Assembly: GCA_964582415.1 (NCBI GenBank)
Contig: CAZOSF010000086.1
Location: 1-8,219, forward strand
Length of the DNA stretch: 8,219 nucleotides
Direction: 5' to 3'
From: CAZOSF01 sp964582415
GTDB taxonomy: Bacteria > Bacteroidota > Bacteroidia > Flavobacteriales > Flavobacteriaceae
Part shown: positions 1 through 6,059 of the stretch, piece by piece
How positions within the stretch are numbered: position 1 is the first letter of the stretch
Layout of the letters: the number at the start of each line of letters is the position of its first letter
The notes under the pieces: model-generated
The model's database searches: none
What the model saw: only the letters and a program-made list of their open reading frames with translations
Told to the model about the DNA's origin: nothing
Position numbers and translations under genes: made by a program

Positions 1-19
1 AATAGAAAATACTATAATC

Positions 20-57
20 GAAAAGCCACATCCCTCTGTTTCAAGATGTGGCTTTTC
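20..57. terminator. Hairpin terminator, probably bidirectional
   Basis: A perfect 12-bp inverted repeat pairs AAAAGCCACATC (21-32) with GATGTGGCTTTT (45-56). A G:C pair at 20/57 extends it to 13 bp around a 12-nt loop. It begins 26 nt past the TGA stop of the minus-strand EF-G paralog gene. Read on the minus strand the stem ends in TTTT, and read on the plus strand it ends in TTTTCTTTT, so it could stop transcription from both directions. The plus strand has the better T-tract, which suggests that a convergent plus-strand gene ends just left of the window. That neighbour is not visible. The structure is seen directly; the termination role is inferred. Confidence 0.85.
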
Positions 58-82
58 TTTTGCTGGAAGCTCTCTCCCCTTA

Positions 83-2206
83 TCAGGCTTCTTCCAACAT
101 TTCATTCATGGCAACCAATTCCTTCTGTATGTGCGTGGGTACGGCTTCGTACTTGGCAAACTTAGAAGTAAAATTGGCACGCCCCTGTGTAACGGATCGT
201 AACTTCGATGAGAAATCGCTCATCTCGGCTTTCGGCATCAACGCACGTAAGATCTGATAATTATCTTCGCTGTTGATTCCCTGAATCATGGCACGACGGG
301 CTTGTAATTCGGTCATTACATTCCCCACCACATTTTCAGGTACCTTAATGCTCACATCCATCACAGGTTCCAATAGTTTAGGATTGGCTTGTTTAAAGGC
401 ATCCTTAAAGGCTGTTGCTCCCGCAATCTTAAAGGAAATATCATTGGAGTCTACCGGGTGCATTTTTCCGTCATATACCATCACACGAATGTCACGGGCA
501 TACGATTTGGTCAATGGCCCTTGTTCCATCACTTCCAAGACACCTTTTAAAATCGATGGCAAGAAACGGCTGTCGATAACACCTCCTACAATACAGTTGT
601 AGAAAATCAATTTTCCGCCCCAATCCAATTCGATTTCTTCTTTTCCGCGAATGTTAAAGCCTTCGGGCTCTCCCATACCTTCATAATACGGTTCAATCTT
701 AAGGTGTACCTGGGCAAACTGTCCAGCCCCTCCGGATTGTTTTTTGTGTCGGTAATTGGCATTCGCAGAACGCTGAATGGTTTCTCGATACGAAATGCGT
801 GGCGCTTCAAAATTGCCTTTTACATTATAGATGTTTTCCAATTGCCATTCCAAAACAGACAAATGCAATTCTCCCTGGCAGCCCACAATGGTTTGGTGGG
901 TTTCGGGATCATAACGCAATGTGATGGTAGGATCCTGACTGTGGATGCGTTTCAAAGCCTCGTTTAGTTTTTCCTCTTCACTACTGCTGTTGCCACTCAC
1001 CGCTTTTTCCATACGGGATTGTGGGAATTGAATCGGTTTAATGGTTGGTCCAGACATCTTAGCGGCCAAGGTATCATTGGTTTCGGTGCCTTTCAGCTTT
1101 GTGGTGGCTCCGATATCCCCAACGGTGAGCTTGTCTACCGCATTTTTAGTCTTACCGTCCATGATGTACAAGTTGTTCAACACCTCGGTTTCCCCCGTGC
1201 GTTGGTTGTACAAACGATCATTGGATTTCACCTCCCCAGATTTTACCTTAAAGAAGGTTACCTGTCCTAAATTGGGTTCGAATAAGGTTTTGAACACGAA
1301 TAAAGTCGTAGGAGCGTCCACTTTGGGTTCTACCAATTCTCCTTCTACACTTTGTTCCGGATTCAGGTCGGAAGCGCTTGGAGCCACATTGTCGATAAAG
1401 CCCATCAAACGTCCGCTACCCATATCCAACAAGGCAGAAGTTGTAAATACTGGGAACAAGTCGTGGTTCAACATGCCCAGCTTGATTCCTTGACGCATTT
1501 CATCTTCGTTCAAGGTACCCTTGTCGAAGTACAATTCCATCAAGTCCTCGTCATTCTCGGCGGCTTTTTCTACCAATTCATTGTGCAGTTGTTCGGCACG
1601 TTCCATTTCAGAATCTGGAATGGCCACTTTTTCTGGTTTTCCACCCTCGGGACCAAATTTGTAGCACTTCATTTTCAGCACGTCCACGATTGCATTGGCA
1701 CCGTCCAATTTAATAGGATACTGCACCAAAATGGCGTTATTCCCTACCAAGCGTTGCAAGCTTTGCACACTTTGGTCGAAGTTGGACTTTTCGTGATCGA
1801 ACTTGTTGATTACGAATACCGTAGGCTTACGATATTTATCTACGAAGTCCCAGATAATTTCAGTTCCAATATCGGCACCATGCTCGGCACTCAATACGTG
1901 CACTACGGTATCGGCCACACGAATCGAGGAAATGATTTCCCCAATAAAGTCGTCCAATCCAGGGGTGTCGATAATGTTGATTTTGTAGTTTCTCCATTCG
2001 GTGTGCAAGGGCGTCGCGAAGATGGAGGCTCCGCGTTCTTGTTCGATTTCATGATAGTCGGAGACAGTGTTTTTTTGCTCTACTGTTCCCCTTCTGTTAA
2101 TCAATCCGGCCTCGAAGAGCATGGTCTCGGCCAAGGTCGTCTTTCCGGTGTCGTGAGCGCCTACCAGAACAACATTTTTGATGTGTTTGTTATCGAAAAT
2201 TTTCAT
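83..2206 (-). CDS. fusA2: Elongation factor G paralog (EF-G2 type), translation translocase
   Basis: Complete 707-residue protein with the full EF-G layout. The G domain spans about 8-290, with P-loop GAHDTGKT (16-23), switch I RGASI (58-62), DTPGL (80-84) and NKFD (134-137). Domain II is about 297-385, domain III about 393-475 (CQGELHLSVLEW 443-454), domain IV about 475-600 (HKKQSGGAGQF 487-497) and domain V about 605-690. The tip histidine of domain IV, H583 in KMHPVDSND, is present. EF-G drives tRNA-mRNA translocation on the ribosome in the cytosol. This copy is not the usual housekeeping type: the catalytic His of DTPGH is Leu84 and the switch I Thr of RGITI is Ser61. Bacteroides carries an EF-G2 paralog reported to act without GTP hydrolysis, and this is probably a relative, but whether this protein hydrolyses GTP cannot be told from sequence alone. 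It is a single gene ending at a strong hairpin terminator; no clear Shine-Dalgarno precedes the ATG. The EF-G family call is near certain; the paralog class is likely. Confidence 0.95.
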   Translation of the reverse strand: MKIFDNKHIKNVVLVGAHDTGKTTLAETMLFEAGLINRRGTVEQKNTVSDYHEIEQERGASIFATPLHTEWRNYKINIIDTPGLDDFIGEIISSIRVADTVVHVLSAEHGADIGTEIIWDFVDKYRKPTVFVINKFDHEKSNFDQSVQSLQRLVGNNAILVQYPIKLDGANAIVDVLKMKCYKFGPEGGKPEKVAIPDSEMERAEQLHNELVEKAAENDEDLMELYFDKGTLNEDEMRQGIKLGMLNHDLFPVFTTSALLDMGSGRLMGFIDNVAPSASDLNPEQSVEGELVEPKVDAPTTLFVFKTLFEPNLGQVTFFKVKSGEVKSNDRLYNQRTGETEVLNNLYIMDGKTKNAVDKLTVGDIGATTKLKGTETNDTLAAKMSGPTIKPIQFPQSRMEKAVSGNSSSEEEKLNEALKRIHSQDPTITLRYDPETHQTIVGCQGELHLSVLEWQLENIYNVKGNFEAPRISYRETIQRSANANYRHKKQSGGAGQFAQVHLKIEPYYEGMGEPEGFNIRGKEEIELDWGGKLIFYNCIVGGVIDSRFLPSILKGVLEVMEQGPLTKSYARDIRVMVYDGKMHPVDSNDISFKIAGATAFKDAFKQANPKLLEPVMDVSIKVPENVVGNVMTELQARRAMIQGINSEDNYQILRALMPKAEMSDFSSKLRSVTQGRANFTSKFAKYEAVPTHIQKELVAMNEMLEEA

Positions 2207-2399
2207 AGGGTCTGAAGTTTAATGAAAGTCGTTAGTTAGAACATTTAAGATAGTAAAAATATATCGCTTCCCTCCCATTTACTATGACCAATGTTAGGTT
2301 TTGTAAGCGCTTTTTTACAGAGATGTCTACCTCGTAACTTTTACAAAAACTTAAATTGAAAAGGATAAAGGCATTTCAGAATAAGTCCTACTTTTGAGC
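2207..2399. promoter_or_regulatory. Divergent intergenic region with probable promoters for the EF-G paralog and MFS genes
   Basis: This 193-bp AT-rich stretch lies between two divergently transcribed genes, so promoters for both must lie here or nearby. The Bacteroidota promoter consensus is TTTG near -33 and TAnnTTTG near -7. On the minus strand TATATTTT (2263 to 2256) matches the -7 box at all but the last base, and would give a leader of about 45 nt to the EF-G paralog. A TTG at 2291-2289 is about 25 nt upstream, wider than ideal. On the plus strand TACTTTTG (2389-2396) is an exact -7 match but sits only 3 nt before the proposed MFS start codon, and no -33 box is correctly spaced. A short palindrome AAGCGCTT lies at 2305-2312. 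None of these is proven. Confidence 0.3.
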
Positions 2400-3620
2400 A
2401 TGCTGAAAAACCATTCGCTGTCCCAATTCGAATTCATCGCCCTGATGGCCTCGCTTATGTCGGTCGTGGCCTTGGCCATCGATGCCCTCCTACCCGCTTT
2501 GGATGTGATTGGTATCACCTTGGGAACCCAGAATCCAGCCGATAACCAGCTGATCATCACCATGATTTTCTTGGGACTGGGTATTGGTCCGCTCGTCATG
2601 GGACCTATCTCTGATGCCACGGGACGAAAGCCTATTGTCTACCTGGGTTTCATCATCTTTCTGGTTGCCAGTTTTATCTGTGTGTATTCGGAAAGTTTGG
2701 AGTGGATGATCTTTGGGCGCATTTTACAAGGCATCGGACTCTCGGCACCCCGAACCATAAGTATTGCCATTATTCGCGATATGTACGAAGGCGACTATAT
2801 GGCGCGTATTCTCTCTTTTGTAACGGTGGTGTTTTTATTGGTGCCTATTGTGGCACCGGCAGCAGGAAAATTGGTATTGGACCATTATACGTGGCAAGGC
2901 ATCTTTTACGTGCAATTGGGCTTTAGCGCTTTGGTTTGCCTCTGGTTCTGGAAACGGCAAAAGGAAACCTTAAATGTAGAGAAACGCATTCCGTTTACCA
3001 CGCATTTGTTTTGGGACGGACTGAAACAGGTGTTGCGGGAACGCTCTACCATGGGCTATACCTTTACCTCTGGATTGGTTTTTGGGGCGTTTATGGTGTA
3101 CCTAAGTGGTTCCCAACAAATCTTTCATTTGCAATACGGACTCAAAGAAGAGTTCCCCCTCATTTTTGCGGGACTCTCCATCGCTATTGGCTTGGCCATT
3201 TTTACCAACGGGTCGTTTGTGGTACGATTTGGCATGGAGCGTATGGTGACTACCGCCATTTGGGGATTCTTTGGAGTATCTACCTTATATGTAGTGTTGT
3301 TTTCCAACGGCATCAATCCTCCTATTTGGATTTTAATGACCTTTTTTGCGGTCCAGTTCTTTGCCATCGGGTTTCTCTTTGGAAACCTGCGGGCCTTGGC
3401 CATGCAACCCATGGGACATATAGCAGGAATGGCTGCAGCGATAACAGGCTTCTTTTCTACGATACTTGCCATTCCGATAAGTACCTATATTGGAAGATTT
3501 ATAGACACTAGTGTTTTACCGGTATTTATTGGCTTTATGGTGTGCAGTGCCCTATCGGTGGTATTGATTTTATTGAGCAATCGAGCCGCCCGTAAGAAGA
3601 AAGCCCTGGCGCCCCACTAA
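2400..3620 (+). CDS. MFS multidrug efflux transporter, Bcr/CflA family
   Basis: A 406-residue protein with about 12 predicted membrane helices, typical of the 12-helix DHA1 drug:proton antiporters. Such proteins export small toxic compounds across the inner membrane at the expense of the proton gradient; the substrate here is unknown. Visible hallmarks are the acidic TM1 motif AIDALLPAL (26-34, Asp28), MFS motif A GPISDATGRKP (68-78) between TM2 and TM3, motif B RILQGIG (107-113) in TM4, the antiporter-type motif C segment VPIVAPAAGKLV (148-159) in TM5, and QPMGHIAGMAAAI (336-348), which is conserved in Bcr/CflA proteins. The C-terminus is a short basic tail (RAARKKK). I chose ATG 2400; an in-frame TTG at 2394 would add only two residues. 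It is divergent from the EF-G paralog gene and is followed within 20 bp by gap 1, so a downstream partner could be hidden. Confidence 0.92.
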   Translation: MLKNHSLSQFEFIALMASLMSVVALAIDALLPALDVIGITLGTQNPADNQLIITMIFLGLGIGPLVMGPISDATGRKPIVYLGFIIFLVASFICVYSESLEWMIFGRILQGIGLSAPRTISIAIIRDMYEGDYMARILSFVTVVFLLVPIVAPAAGKLVLDHYTWQGIFYVQLGFSALVCLWFWKRQKETLNVEKRIPFTTHLFWDGLKQVLRERSTMGYTFTSGLVFGAFMVYLSGSQQIFHLQYGLKEEFPLIFAGLSIAIGLAIFTNGSFVVRFGMERMVTTAIWGFFGVSTLYVVLFSNGINPPIWILMTFFAVQFFAIGFLFGNLRALAMQPMGHIAGMAAAITGFFSTILAIPISTYIGRFIDTSVLPVFIGFMVCSALSVVLILLSNRAARKKKALAPH

Positions 3621-3639
3621 TTAGGTTTTCACCCGATCG

Positions 3640-3739
3640 NNNNNNNNNNNNNNNNNNNNNNNNNNNNNNNNNNNNNNNNNNNNNNNNNNNNNNNNNNNNN
3701 NNNNNNNNNNNNNNNNNNNNNNNNNNNNNNNNNNNNNNN
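3640..3739. other. Assembly gap 1 (100 N)
   Basis: A run of exactly 100 N, the conventional length for a gap of unknown size. It hides the body of the minus-strand gene that starts at 3870 and whatever follows the MFS gene, including any terminator. The 19 bases between the MFS stop and the gap (3621-3639) could hold the last codons of a minus-strand gene ending in a TAA at 3621-3623, but the frame cannot be linked across the gap. Confidence 0.95.
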
Positions 3740-3870
3740 AGTTTCAAGATAAGTTCCCCCTGCTCATTCAAAACCCATTTATCTTTTCTCAAGGTGCGTC
3801 CGAAATTGAAAGAGCGTCGGTAGTTGCTCTGAAAATCCGCATGCTTTTTATGTGTGTTCGAATTGGACAT
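3740..3870 (-). CDS. N-terminal fragment of an unrecognised protein, cut by gap 1
   Basis: About 43 codons are visible from ATG 3870-3868 to the gap edge. The start reads MSNSNTHKKHADFQSNYR and continues through SFNFGRTLRKDKWVLNE. It is basic and polar with several aromatic residues, has no signal peptide and no membrane segment, and I do not recognise the family. The ATG is supported by the AT-rich non-coding character of the DNA upstream of it. An in-frame ATG at 3933 would add 21 low-complexity residues that look like translated promoter DNA. The gene is divergent from the gluconolactonase gene 101 bp away. If no other gene lies in the gap it would end near 3621, back to back with the MFS stop, and would be small, but the gap length is unknown. 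A cytosolic protein is likely; the function is unknown. Confidence 0.55.
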
Positions 3871-3886
3871 AATCGTCTGTTTATTA

Positions 3887-3919
3887 TTTGCACATATGCC
3901 TTTGAAAGGTTTAAATTTA
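3887..3919 (+). promoter_or_regulatory. Candidate promoter of the gluconate operon
   Basis: TTTG at 3887-3890 and TAAATTTA at 3912-3919 (one mismatch to TAnnTTTG) are separated by 21 nt, close to the Bacteroidota -33/-7 arrangement. Transcription would begin near 3925, giving a leader of about 47 nt before the ATG at 3972. The -7 box lies inside a perfect 12-bp palindrome TTTAAATTTAAA (3910-3921), so the box reads the same on the minus strand and could also serve the divergent gene starting at 3870. The region is very AT-rich, so chance matches are likely. Confidence 0.25.
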
Positions 3920-3971
3920 AATTCTTTTTTCAATTTAAAAAGGGAATCAACAGAAATTTAACATCCCAAGC

Positions 3972-4958
3972 ATGCGTCTCAACCCATTTTTTATCAGTGT
4001 TTTAGGGTTATTTTTAGTCCTTTCCTGTAAGCAAAAAAACCCGATGGAAACGATCGAATCGGAAGAAATCGAATCCCCTCGTAAGGTCGATTTGGAACTC
4101 CAAATTCCAGCCCAATTGGGAGAAGGCGCCTTTTGGGACCTTGCTTCCCAAAAGCTCTATTGGGTGGACATTCTTTCGAAACAGGTGTATATCTACAACC
4201 CCGAAGCCCATGCCAATATTGGCTTTGAACTTCCCTCCTTTGTGGGAACGGTGGTTCCTCAAACCGACACTACCTTTGTGGTGGCATTGGAAAATGGAAT
4301 CTATTTGAAAAACATAAAAACCGATGCCCTTACCTTGGTTTCCGATATTGAAGCTGATCTAACGAGGAATCGGTTCAATGATGGAAAGGCCGACCCCAAT
4401 GGGAATTTATGGGTGGGCTCTATGGATCTGCAAGAAAAAGACCCCGTAGGGGCGCTTTATAAGGTAACTCCCAGTGGAGTGGCCACAACGATGCTGGAAC
4501 ATGTTACCATATCCAACGGATTGGTATGGTCGAAAGATGCTACCACCTTTTATTATATAGACACCCCCACAGGGGTGATTCGTGCCTTCGATTTCGATAA
4601 GGCTACCAGTACGATATCCAACGAACGCGTGGTAGTAACGGTTCCGGAGACTTTAGGGTTTCCTGATGGAATGGCCATCGATGCCAATGATAAATTATGG
4701 GTGGCTTTATGGAATGGAAATGCTGTGGTCTGTTTTGATCCGCTTTCTGGAGCGATGATCGATCGTATTGAAGTGCCTGCCCACAACGTGACCAGTTGTG
4801 CTTTCGGCGGACCCAATTTTGAAACCCTCTATATTACAACGGCCTCCGTAGATATGACGGAAGAAGAAAAGGAACAGTATCCACTAGCCGGTTCCTTATT
4901 TAGTGTGCAACCCGGTGTAATTGGTGCCCCCACTACCCGATTCGGAAGTCCGAAGTAA
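3972..4958 (+). CDS. SMP-30/gluconolactonase-family lipoprotein
   Basis: A 328-residue six-bladed beta-propeller of the SMP-30/gluconolactonase/LRE family, predicted to hydrolyse glucono-1,5-lactone (or a similar sugar lactone) to gluconate. The N-terminus MRLNPFFISVLGLFLVLSC is a lipoprotein signal with lipobox VLSC and Cys19 as the lipidated residue, so the enzyme should be membrane-anchored outside the cytosol. Divalent-metal ligands of the family are recognisable: Glu51 in LGEGAFW, Asn182 in ISNGL and Asp232 in PDGMAID, with the substrate-side R134/N136 in NRFNDGKAD. No acidic surface-export motif follows Cys19 directly (KQKNP), so a periplasm-facing anchor is somewhat favoured. It is the first gene of the gluconate operon; its TAA overlaps the gntK start as TAATG. 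The context strongly supports gluconolactone as substrate, although this family also contains lactonases for other sugars. Confidence 0.9.
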   Translation: MRLNPFFISVLGLFLVLSCKQKNPMETIESEEIESPRKVDLELQIPAQLGEGAFWDLASQKLYWVDILSKQVYIYNPEAHANIGFELPSFVGTVVPQTDTTFVVALENGIYLKNIKTDALTLVSDIEADLTRNRFNDGKADPNGNLWVGSMDLQEKDPVGALYKVTPSGVATTMLEHVTISNGLVWSKDATTFYYIDTPTGVIRAFDFDKATSTISNERVVVTVPETLGFPDGMAIDANDKLWVALWNGNAVVCFDPLSGAMIDRIEVPAHNVTSCAFGGPNFETLYITTASVDMTEEEKEQYPLAGSLFSVQPGVIGAPTTRFGSPK

Positions 4959-5068
4959 TGGCGAAGGTATTCATCATCATGGGGGTGAGTGGTTCTGGGA
5001 AAACCACCGTAGGAAAGGCATTGGCCCATACTTTGGGGCTCTCCTTCTATGATGCCGATGATTTTCAT
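4958..5068 (+). CDS. gntK: Gluconokinase, N-terminal part only
   Basis: Thirty-seven codons are visible before gap 2. They show the P-loop GVSGSGKT (9-16) in the form typical of GntK and the following YDADDFH (31-37), which in the family leads into HP and the gluconate site. The enzyme transfers phosphate from ATP to D-gluconate to give 6-phosphogluconate in the cytosol. GntK proteins are about 165-175 residues, so about 130 are hidden in the gap. Translation is coupled to the lactonase gene by a TAATG overlap; a weak GGAAG lies 9 nt before the ATG. The neighbours, a lactonase, 6-phosphogluconate dehydrogenase and a gluconate permease, make gluconokinase the natural reading over other small P-loop kinases such as shikimate kinase. 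Confidence 0.88.
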
Positions 5069-5168
5069 NNNNNNNNNNNNNNNNNNNNNNNNNNNNNNNN
5101 NNNNNNNNNNNNNNNNNNNNNNNNNNNNNNNNNNNNNNNNNNNNNNNNNNNNNNNNNNNNNNNNNNNN
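5069..5168. other. Assembly gap 2 (100 N), larger than drawn
   Basis: A run of exactly 100 N. The left edge stops at residue 37 of gluconokinase, and the right edge resumes at about residue 167 of 6-phosphogluconate dehydrogenase. By the usual family lengths about 130 codons of gntK and about 166 codons of gnd are missing, roughly 0.9 kb, so 100 is a placeholder and not a measured length. Confidence 0.95.
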
Positions 5169-6059
5169 ACCCCTTGTGTGGCTTATTTCGGAAGCAATGG
5201 CGCCGGACACTTTGTGAAAACCGCACACAATGGGATTGAATATGGTGAGATGCAATTGTTGGCCGAGATTTATGCCTTACTGAAACCCTCTTTGAACCAA
5301 GAAGAAATGCATGCACTCCTATCGGAATGGAATGAAGGGGCAACCGCAAGCTTTTTGTTGGAAACCACGTTGTCGATTTTGAAAACCCAGGATGGGGACG
5401 ACTATTTATTAGAAAAGGTGTTGGACGTTGCCCAAGGGAAAGGCACTGGTACATGGACGAGTCAGATGGCACTGGAATGGGGCCTCCCTACCCCATTGCT
5501 CACAGAAGCCTTGATGGCACGGTCCCTCTCACAGTTGAAATCGGAACGGGTGGCTTTGGAAAACGGATTGGAGTTGGACCATTTCGATGTGACCATCAAC
5601 ACCCAGCGGTTGCAATTGGCCTATTCCTTTGCACGAAACATCAATCATTTACAAGGGTTGCACCTTATTCAAAAAGGAAGTGAACAAGAACACTGGGACT
5701 TGGATTTAAAAGAAGTCCTTAGGGTATGGACCAATGGGTGTATTCTGCGATCTAAACTTTTGGAGGAATGGTACGAACGATTACAGAAGAACAATTCCCT
5801 TTGGAAGCAGGAATCGTTATTTTCTCAATTACAGAAACTAGAAGCTTCCGTTTCTGAAGTTTTATTGGAGGCCTCCCAGCAACGTACTGCCCTTCCCTGT
5901 TTTGCAGCGGCCTTGCATTATTGGTTCGGACTTACCACGGCAAACTCTTCTGCAAATTTGATCCAGGCCCAGCGGGATGCCTTTGGCGCCCATACTTACA
6001 AGCGTATTGATAAAGACGCCGACGAATCCTTCACTTCAAATTGGAACGACCATGGATAG
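5169..6059 (+). CDS. gnd: 6-phosphogluconate dehydrogenase (decarboxylating), C-terminal part
   Basis: Visible are 296 residues, which with about 166 missing ones gives a normal length near 460. The enzyme oxidises and decarboxylates 6-phosphogluconate to ribulose 5-phosphate in the pentose phosphate pathway. The helical substrate domain is clear: the catalytic signature GHFVKTAHNGIEYG (fragment residues 13-26) has the general base/acid Lys17 and Glu24 (Lys183 and Glu190 in the sheep enzyme), Asn21 and Tyr25. MARSLS supplies the phosphate-binding Arg, and AQRDAFGAHTY near the C-terminus supplies the Arg and His donated by the second subunit of the dimer. Odd point: the normally conserved GTGKWT reads GTGTWT, replacing the phosphate-contacting Lys (Lys260, sheep) with Thr at codon 5451-5453. 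The Rossmann domain that sets NADP or NAD preference is in gap 2. The stop overlaps the gntP start by 8 bp. Confidence 0.95.
   Translation, partial: TPCVAYFGSNGAGHFVKTAHNGIEYGEMQLLAEIYALLKPSLNQEEMHALLSEWNEGATASFLLETTLSILKTQDGDDYLLEKVLDVAQGKGTGTWTSQMALEWGLPTPLLTEALMARSLSQLKSERVALENGLELDHFDVTINTQRLQLAYSFARNINHLQGLHLIQKGSEQEHWDLDLKEVLRVWTNGCILRSKLLEEWYERLQKNNSLWKQESLFSQLQKLEASVSEVLLEASQQRTALPCFAAALHYWFGLTTANSSANLIQAQRDAFGAHTYKRIDKDADESFTSNWNDHG

Noticed and set aside
1352..2215. Long plus-strand open frame (287 codons) antisense to the EF-G paralog
   Set aside because: It lies entirely opposite a clear EF-G gene, its translation shows no recognisable domain, and it is rich in His, Phe, Val and Gln as expected from reading a conserved gene backwards.
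2394..2399. TTG start two codons before the proposed MFS start
   Set aside because: An ATG is available at 2400, and the TTG is part of the TACTTTTG element; the two extra residues add nothing conserved.
2936..3511. Plus-strand open frame of 191 codons inside the MFS gene
   Set aside because: It is an out-of-frame reading of the transporter; the Cys-, His- and Trp-rich translation has no family features.
3871..3933. Earlier in-frame ATG at 3933 for the gap-1 gene
   Set aside because: The added residues (Lys/Phe-rich) come from AT-rich promoter-like DNA between divergent genes, so ATG 3870 is the better start.
5977..6051. Upstream in-frame ATG at 5977 for gntP
   Set aside because: It would overlap gnd by 83 bp and add 25 non-hydrophobic residues; ATG 6052 with the 8-bp overlap gives a normal GntP N-terminus.
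4958..6059. GntK-Gnd fusion protein
   Set aside because: The join exists only through 100 N of unknown true length, and the frames do not match across a literal 100 bases; both halves are internal truncations of normal separate genes.
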